Assembly: GCA_014728075.1 (NCBI GenBank)
Contig: WJMG01000046.1
Span: forward strand, 1-32,111
DNA: 32,111 nucleotides
Direction of reading: 5' to 3'
DNA from: Candidatus Omnitrophota bacterium
GTDB taxonomy: Bacteria > Omnitrophota > Gorgyraeia > Tantalellales > Tantalellaceae
The position numbers and the translations under genes were made by a program. Each line of letters starts with the position of its first letter. The first letter of the stretch is position 1. The notes below the pieces were generated by a model. It did not search any database, had not been told where the DNA came from, and was given only the letters and a program-made list of their open reading frames with translations. Positions 29,548 through 32,111 of this stretch are shown in pieces.

Positions 29548-29597
29548 TTGACATGAGCGTGATTTATGATAAACTATATGAGCATATGTTCATATAG
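29548..29597 (+). promoter_or_regulatory. Promoter and ArsR/SmtB-type operator
   Basis: TTGACA at 29548-29553 with TAAACT (29570-29575), spacing 16, is the likely promoter. CTATATGA (29574-29581) and TCATATAG (29590-29597) are perfect arms around GCATATGT, giving a 24-base palindrome with a single mismatched base pair. This is the size and composition of SmtB/ArsR sites (ATATGA...TCATAT) and lies on the transcription start, 21 bases before the regulator's ATG. Confidence 0.75.
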
Positions 29598-29618
29598 AAA
29601 TAGAGGAGAAGAATAACG

Positions 29619-29972
29619 ATGCGGATCAAAAAGGCCCGTCAGATACTCAAGACACTCGCGGACGATACCAGGCTGAGGATAATAAATCTTCTCAAATACG
29701 GGGCTATACCGGTAGGCGAGATCTGTGAAATACTGGAAAAGGAGCAGTCAAATGTCTCAAAACATCTCGGCAGACTGAGACTTACGGGTATAGTGGAGGA
29801 CAAAAGGAGAGGCAACAGCGTGCTGTACCGTCTCGCCAAGCCGTCAAACCTGGCGCACAAAGAACTTATTACCGCTATTGTCAAAGGATTGTCGGATATA
29901 GAAGTGTTCAAGGAAGATGTTAAGACGCTAAAGAAAAAAAGAGGGGCAAAAACAAGGAGGAAGAAGAAATGA
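29619..29972 (+). CDS. ArsR/SmtB-family transcriptional repressor
   Basis: A 117-residue winged-helix protein. ARQILKTLADDTRLRIINLLKYGAIPVGEICEILEKEQSNVSKHLGRLRLTGIVEDKRRGNSVLYRLAKP spans the whole HTH and wing (SNVSKHLGRLRL is the recognition helix). The classical alpha3 metal site (ELCVCDLC) is replaced by EICEILE, with one Cys, and alpha5 has no His/Asp set, so metal sensing is doubtful; it may sense another signal. The C-terminus is a basic tail (KKKRGAKTRRKKK). GAGGAG precedes ATG 29619. Its stop overlaps the next gene's start (ATGA). It probably represses its own operon via the palindrome just upstream. Confidence 0.9.
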   Translation: MRIKKARQILKTLADDTRLRIINLLKYGAIPVGEICEILEKEQSNVSKHLGRLRLTGIVEDKRRGNSVLYRLAKPSNLAHKELITAIVKGLSDIEVFKEDVKTLKKKRGAKTRRKKK

Positions 29973-30292
29973 ATATTTTTCTTAGAGCCGCGACAGCCGT
30001 TCTTCTGGTCTTCACGCTGGCGGGACCGGCGTCGGCACAGGACACCGAATATGTGTACGGAAAGGTCGCCGGCTCGGACGGGGAAGTCATTGTGGTCATT
30101 GAGATGGTCCCCGAGGACCTTGCCGGTGATATCGAAGCCCAGGAATTTGAGATAGTCATAACGGAAGAAACAGAAATAGAGAACCTTGACCCGGATACGG
30201 AAGTAGTCGAGGGTATGGAAGTGGATGTGGAATATGTGTCTGAAGGAGGGGTCAACAGAGCCGAGTATATCTATATAATAAGGGAGGAGTGA
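29969..30292 (+). CDS. Small exported acidic protein, function unknown
   Basis: A 107-residue protein that I do not recognise. Residues 1-23 are a signal peptide (MNIFLRAATAVLLVFTLAGPASA). The mature part is strongly acidic and beta-rich: YVYGKVAGSDGEVIVVIEM, FEIVITEETEIENLDPDTEVVEGMEVDVEYVSEGG. Spacing resembles small OB- or beta-barrel exported domains that contain repeated VxGxV and VxVxY strands. The start overlaps the arsR stop (ATGA), and a LysW-like gene starts one base after its stop, so the three are co-translated. Confidence 0.8.
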   Translation: MNIFLRAATAVLLVFTLAGPASAQDTEYVYGKVAGSDGEVIVVIEMVPEDLAGDIEAQEFEIVITEETEIENLDPDTEVVEGMEVDVEYVSEGGVNRAEYIYIIREE

Positions 30293-30293
30293 A

Positions 30294-30518
30294 ATGTCCG
30301 AAGAAAGAAAGGCCAGATGCCCGGAATGCGGGGCTCCTGTCGAGATCGAAGATTACGATGAGGTCGGTGATGTTATTGTCTGCGAAAATTGCGATAACGA
30401 TCTGGAGCTGGTGCAGCTTTTGCCGCCGAGGTTAAAGCTTGTCGCCCGGGAAGAGGGCGATGAGGAGGACGAGGACGGCGTGCTGGATTTTCCCGGTAAA
30501 GACGATGACTGGGAATAG
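30294..30518 (+). CDS. LysW-like amino-group carrier protein
   Basis: A 74-residue zinc-ribbon acidic protein. CPECG (Cys9, Cys12) and CENCD (Cys31, Cys34) bind zinc in the pattern of LysW/ArgW. The C-terminus is very acidic and ends DDDWE, closely resembling the EDWGE end of LysW, whose terminal Glu gamma-carboxyl is joined to alpha-aminoadipate or glutamate by LysX. The usual LysW is about 54 residues; here the acidic linker is longer (REEGDEEDEDGVLDFPG). No lysX, lysZ, lysY or related gene is near. It sits one base after the exported acidic protein. A carrier or tag for another small molecule is possible; the family resemblance is good, the function open. Confidence 0.75.
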   Translation: MSEERKARCPECGAPVEIEDYDEVGDVIVCENCDNDLELVQLLPPRLKLVAREEGDEEDEDGVLDFPGKDDDWE

Positions 30519-30544
30519 TACCTCAAAAAGCAAAGGAGGAGGAA

Positions 30545-30742
30545 ATGGCAAAGTGCGCGAAAAAGGCAGCAGCTAAAGCGGCTCCGAAAAAGAAAGGCGT
30601 TAAGAAAACCGCTGTTAAGAAGGCTGCCGTGAAAGCGGTAAAAAAAGCCGTAAAAAAGAAAGCCCCAAAAAAAGCGGCCCCGAAAAAGACGGTAAAAAAA
30701 GCCGCTAAGAAGACGGGCAAGAAAAGCGCTAAAAAAAAGTAA
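30545..30742 (+). CDS. Histone H1-like lysine/alanine-rich protein
   Basis: A 65-residue protein that is about half lysine, the rest mainly alanine, proline, valine and threonine, in repeats such as KKAAPKK, VKKA and KTVKKAAKK. This is the composition of bacterial H1-like nucleoid proteins (chlamydial Hc1/Hc2, AlgP tails). AAAGGAGGAGG precedes ATG 30545. It would coat DNA or RNA. It follows the LysW-like gene by 26 bases and is the last gene before a strong terminator. Low-complexity composition means other roles cannot be excluded. Confidence 0.8.
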   Translation: MAKCAKKAAAKAAPKKKGVKKTAVKKAAVKAVKKAVKKKAPKKAAPKKTVKKAAKKTGKKSAKKK

Positions 30743-30761
30743 TTTTGTAAGACCGAACATC

Positions 30762-30799
30762 AAGGCGGAGCACTCTTCAAGGAGTGCTCCGCCTTTTTT
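30762..30799 (+). terminator. Intrinsic terminator of the arsR operon
   Basis: AAGGCGGAGCACTC (30762-30775) pairs perfectly with GAGTGCTCCGCCTT (30782-30795) around a 6-base loop, with T-run 30794-30799. Confidence 0.95.
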
Positions 30800-30831
30800 C
30801 TTAAGACATTCAGGGAATTCGGATAATATTG

Positions 30832-30860
30832 TTGCTATCCGGGCATTTAAGGAGTAGAAT
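30832..30860 (+). promoter_or_regulatory. Promoter of the AsmA-like gene
   Basis: TTGCTA (30832-30837) and TAGAAT (30855-30860) are 17 bases apart. CGGATA / TATCCG (30820-30825 / 30836-30841) form an inverted repeat over the -35. The leader is about 98 bases. Confidence 0.5.
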
Positions 30861-30964
30861 GCGGTTTATACGAGACATAAGCTTTTGACGCCGGGATAAC
30901 GGGTGAAATACTTTCCCTTTAAGGCCTGTGCCGGACCGTAATATTTTCCAACAAGGAGGCGATG

Positions 30965-31819
30965 ATGAGTTCTAAAGCCATAAAGATCATAACGGCTGTA
31001 CTGGCGGTTTTTGTGCTCCTGGTCTTTACCAAGAACACGATCGTGAAAATATCCGTCGAAAAAGGAGTGCAGGCGGTTACAGGGCTAAAGCTGGGGATAA
31101 AAAGCCTTGATGTAGGTCTTGTAAAGACACTTGTGGATGTGAAAGGCCTGAGACTTTATAATCCGCCCGCGTTCAGGGACAAACTCATGATGGATGTGCC
31201 CGAGATATATGTGGATTATGACCTGCCGGCCATAATGAAGGGAACCATACATCTTTCTGAAATGCGCCTTGACCTTAAGGAGTTCGTTGTCGTCAAGAAC
31301 GAGGAAGGGGTTTTAAACCTGGACTCGCTGAAAGTCGTCCAGGAGGAAGTAGAGGACCAAAAGGCCCCGGCCCGGGAAAAAGCCGGAGAAATGCCTGAGA
31401 TACAGATAGATAGTCTCCGTCTCAAGATCGGCAAGGTGGTCTATAAGGATTATTCCAAGGGAGGTGAGCCTTCCGTCAAAGAGTTTAACATTAGCCTGGA
31501 TGAGACATATAAGAATATAGATGATCCTAATAAGCTGGTCAGCCTGATAGTGGTCAGAGCCCTGATGAATACCACCATATCGAACCTCGCGAATTTTAAC
31601 ATAGGTCCGCTTAAGGATCTCTCGTCGGAGACCCTTGCTACCGCCCAGAAAATGATGGGTAAGATGGGAGAGACCGGGGGACAGATCCTGCAGCAGGCCG
31701 CTCCGGCGGCCGAAACAGCCACTCAGACCGCCGGAGATGCTGTCTCAAGCACGGCTGACGCCATAGGAGGGGCTCTTGGAGGGATCTTCGGGGATCCGTC
31801 CGGGGATCAGGAAAAATAA
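30965..31819 (+). CDS. AsmA/DUF748-like membrane-anchored envelope protein
   Basis: A 284-residue protein with one N-terminal membrane helix (AIKIITAVLAVFVLLVFTKNTI). An AsmA-like beta-strand domain follows: VQAVTGLKLGIKSLDVGLVKTLVDVKGLRLYNPPAF, VPEIYVDYDLPAIMKGTIHLSEMRLDLKEFVVVKNEEGVLNLDSL and QIDSLRLKIGKVVYKDY. These repeats resemble the N-terminal part of AsmA, TamB and DUF748 lipid-transfer-type proteins, but the whole protein is short. The C-terminal 60 residues are Ala/Gly/Thr-rich and look disordered. ATG 30965 has AAGGAGG at a 5-base spacing; ATG 30962 is only 2 bases away. It has its own promoter. Confidence 0.8.
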   Translation: MSSKAIKIITAVLAVFVLLVFTKNTIVKISVEKGVQAVTGLKLGIKSLDVGLVKTLVDVKGLRLYNPPAFRDKLMMDVPEIYVDYDLPAIMKGTIHLSEMRLDLKEFVVVKNEEGVLNLDSLKVVQEEVEDQKAPAREKAGEMPEIQIDSLRLKIGKVVYKDYSKGGEPSVKEFNISLDETYKNIDDPNKLVSLIVVRALMNTTISNLANFNIGPLKDLSSETLATAQKMMGKMGETGGQILQQAAPAAETATQTAGDAVSSTADAIGGALGGIFGDPSGDQEK

Positions 31820-32025
31820 GCCGGGGCGGGATCAGTCGATAAACGGTCCGGTTGTGCTCGTGATCACAGGCGCAGGGTATAAAATGGGAAACGCGCGATG
31901 AGAGATGAGTGTAGCCCGGAACCTGACACCAGGGACCCGAAAAGCCTAACCCCCCGCCCCTAATACCTGAGAGCGCCGGGCTAATCGCTGAATGAAATAT
32001 ATTTGACGCCGGAGAAGGGAAGAAC
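31820..32025 (+). other. Gene-free spacer with an 8-base inverted repeat
   Basis: Nothing codes here with conviction. TAGCCCGG (31912-31919) and CCGGGCTA (31976-31983) form an inverted repeat 56 bases apart, and TATAAAAT occurs near 31879, without a matching -35. The last 60 bases carry the ribosome site of the next gene. Confidence 0.4.
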
Positions 32026-32111
32026 ATGAAATTTATTTGCCCCGTATGCGGGAAAGAAATGCCGCGAGAGGTCGAGATCATATTTCCTCACACCGAAGAG
32101 CACATCATAGA
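32026..32111 (+). CDS. Zinc-ribbon protein, N-terminal fragment (3' end outside window)
   Basis: ATG 32026 is preceded by GGAG and AAGGGA. The 28 visible residues begin MKFICPVCGKEMPRE, with a CPVCG zinc-ribbon half site, followed by VEIIFPHTEEHII. The frame is open to the end of the window. No family can be named from this length. Confidence 0.6.
   Translation, partial: MKFICPVCGKEMPREVEIIFPHTEEHII

Noticed and set aside
31912-31983. Small mobile element bounded by TAGCCCGG / CCGGGCTA
   Set aside because: Only 72 bases, no target duplication visible, no second copy in the window.

Overview
The window looks like ordinary chromosome from a Gram-negative-type bacterium. Isoleucine is often ATA and arginine often AGG, Shine-Dalgarno sites are GGAGG-like, and several precursors have Sec signal peptides. 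Gene content and codon style resemble uncultured Omnitrophota, but that placement is an impression, not a phylogenetic result. I see no rRNA, tRNA, CRISPR array, transposase or prophage gene.

Layout. 1-1.9 kb: end of an NhaD/ArsB-like ion transporter, then an MscS channel with a long coiled-coil N-terminus. 1.9-2.5 kb: a gene-free, repeat-rich spacer. 2.5-3.6 kb: a nitronate monooxygenase-like flavoprotein. 3.6-10.2 kb: a trehalose block (OtsA; a beta-phosphoglucomutase/trehalose-phosphatase fusion; a GH65 enzyme), followed by a receiver-fold protein without its phosphoacceptor Asp and a CBS-pair protein. 10.3-13.5 kb: a Rex redox repressor with two Rex-box-like palindromes, then serC and serA. 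13.6-17.6 kb: a CorA transporter, a GadC-like antiporter and glutamate decarboxylase. 17.6-18.4 kb: a PHP-domain protein, the only convincing minus-strand gene. 18.7-22.1 kb: a tandem-domain ThyX-like protein and a ferredoxin/FMN-type glutamate synthase homologue preceded by a promoter and a terminator inside its leader. 22.2-23.4 kb: two small exported proteins. 23.4-25.9 kb: DtxR/MntR regulator, FeoA and FeoB behind a palindromic operator. 26.1-28.6 kb: Hsp15-like S4 protein, LarE, LarB and a cupin. 28.7-30.8 kb: PrmA-like methyltransferase, then an ArsR-type regulator heading a small operon (exported acidic protein, LysW-like carrier, histone H1-like protein). 31-32.1 kb: AsmA-like membrane protein and the start of a zinc-ribbon protein.

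How the genes fit together. OtsA and the OtsB domain would make trehalose. A GH65 phosphorylase would break it to glucose and beta-glucose-1-phosphate, which the N-terminal beta-phosphoglucomutase domain would return to glucose-6-phosphate: a possible closed trehalose cycle. Mechanosensitive channel, trehalose, Mg transport and the Gad pair together suggest osmotic and acid stress management. Several regulators carry a recognisable palindrome in their own promoter (Rex, DtxR/MntR, ArsR), so local autoregulation is readable from sequence.

Most notable: the beta-PGM/OtsB and GH65 genes overlap by 26 bases at a run of six T and reproduce, as two genes, the domain order of mycobacterial OtsB1; a terminator sits in the leader of the glutamate synthase-like gene; a LysW-like carrier occurs without lysine-pathway genes; ThyX is duplicated within one chain with the active-site motif unequally kept; and a receiver has Ala in place of its phosphoacceptor Asp.
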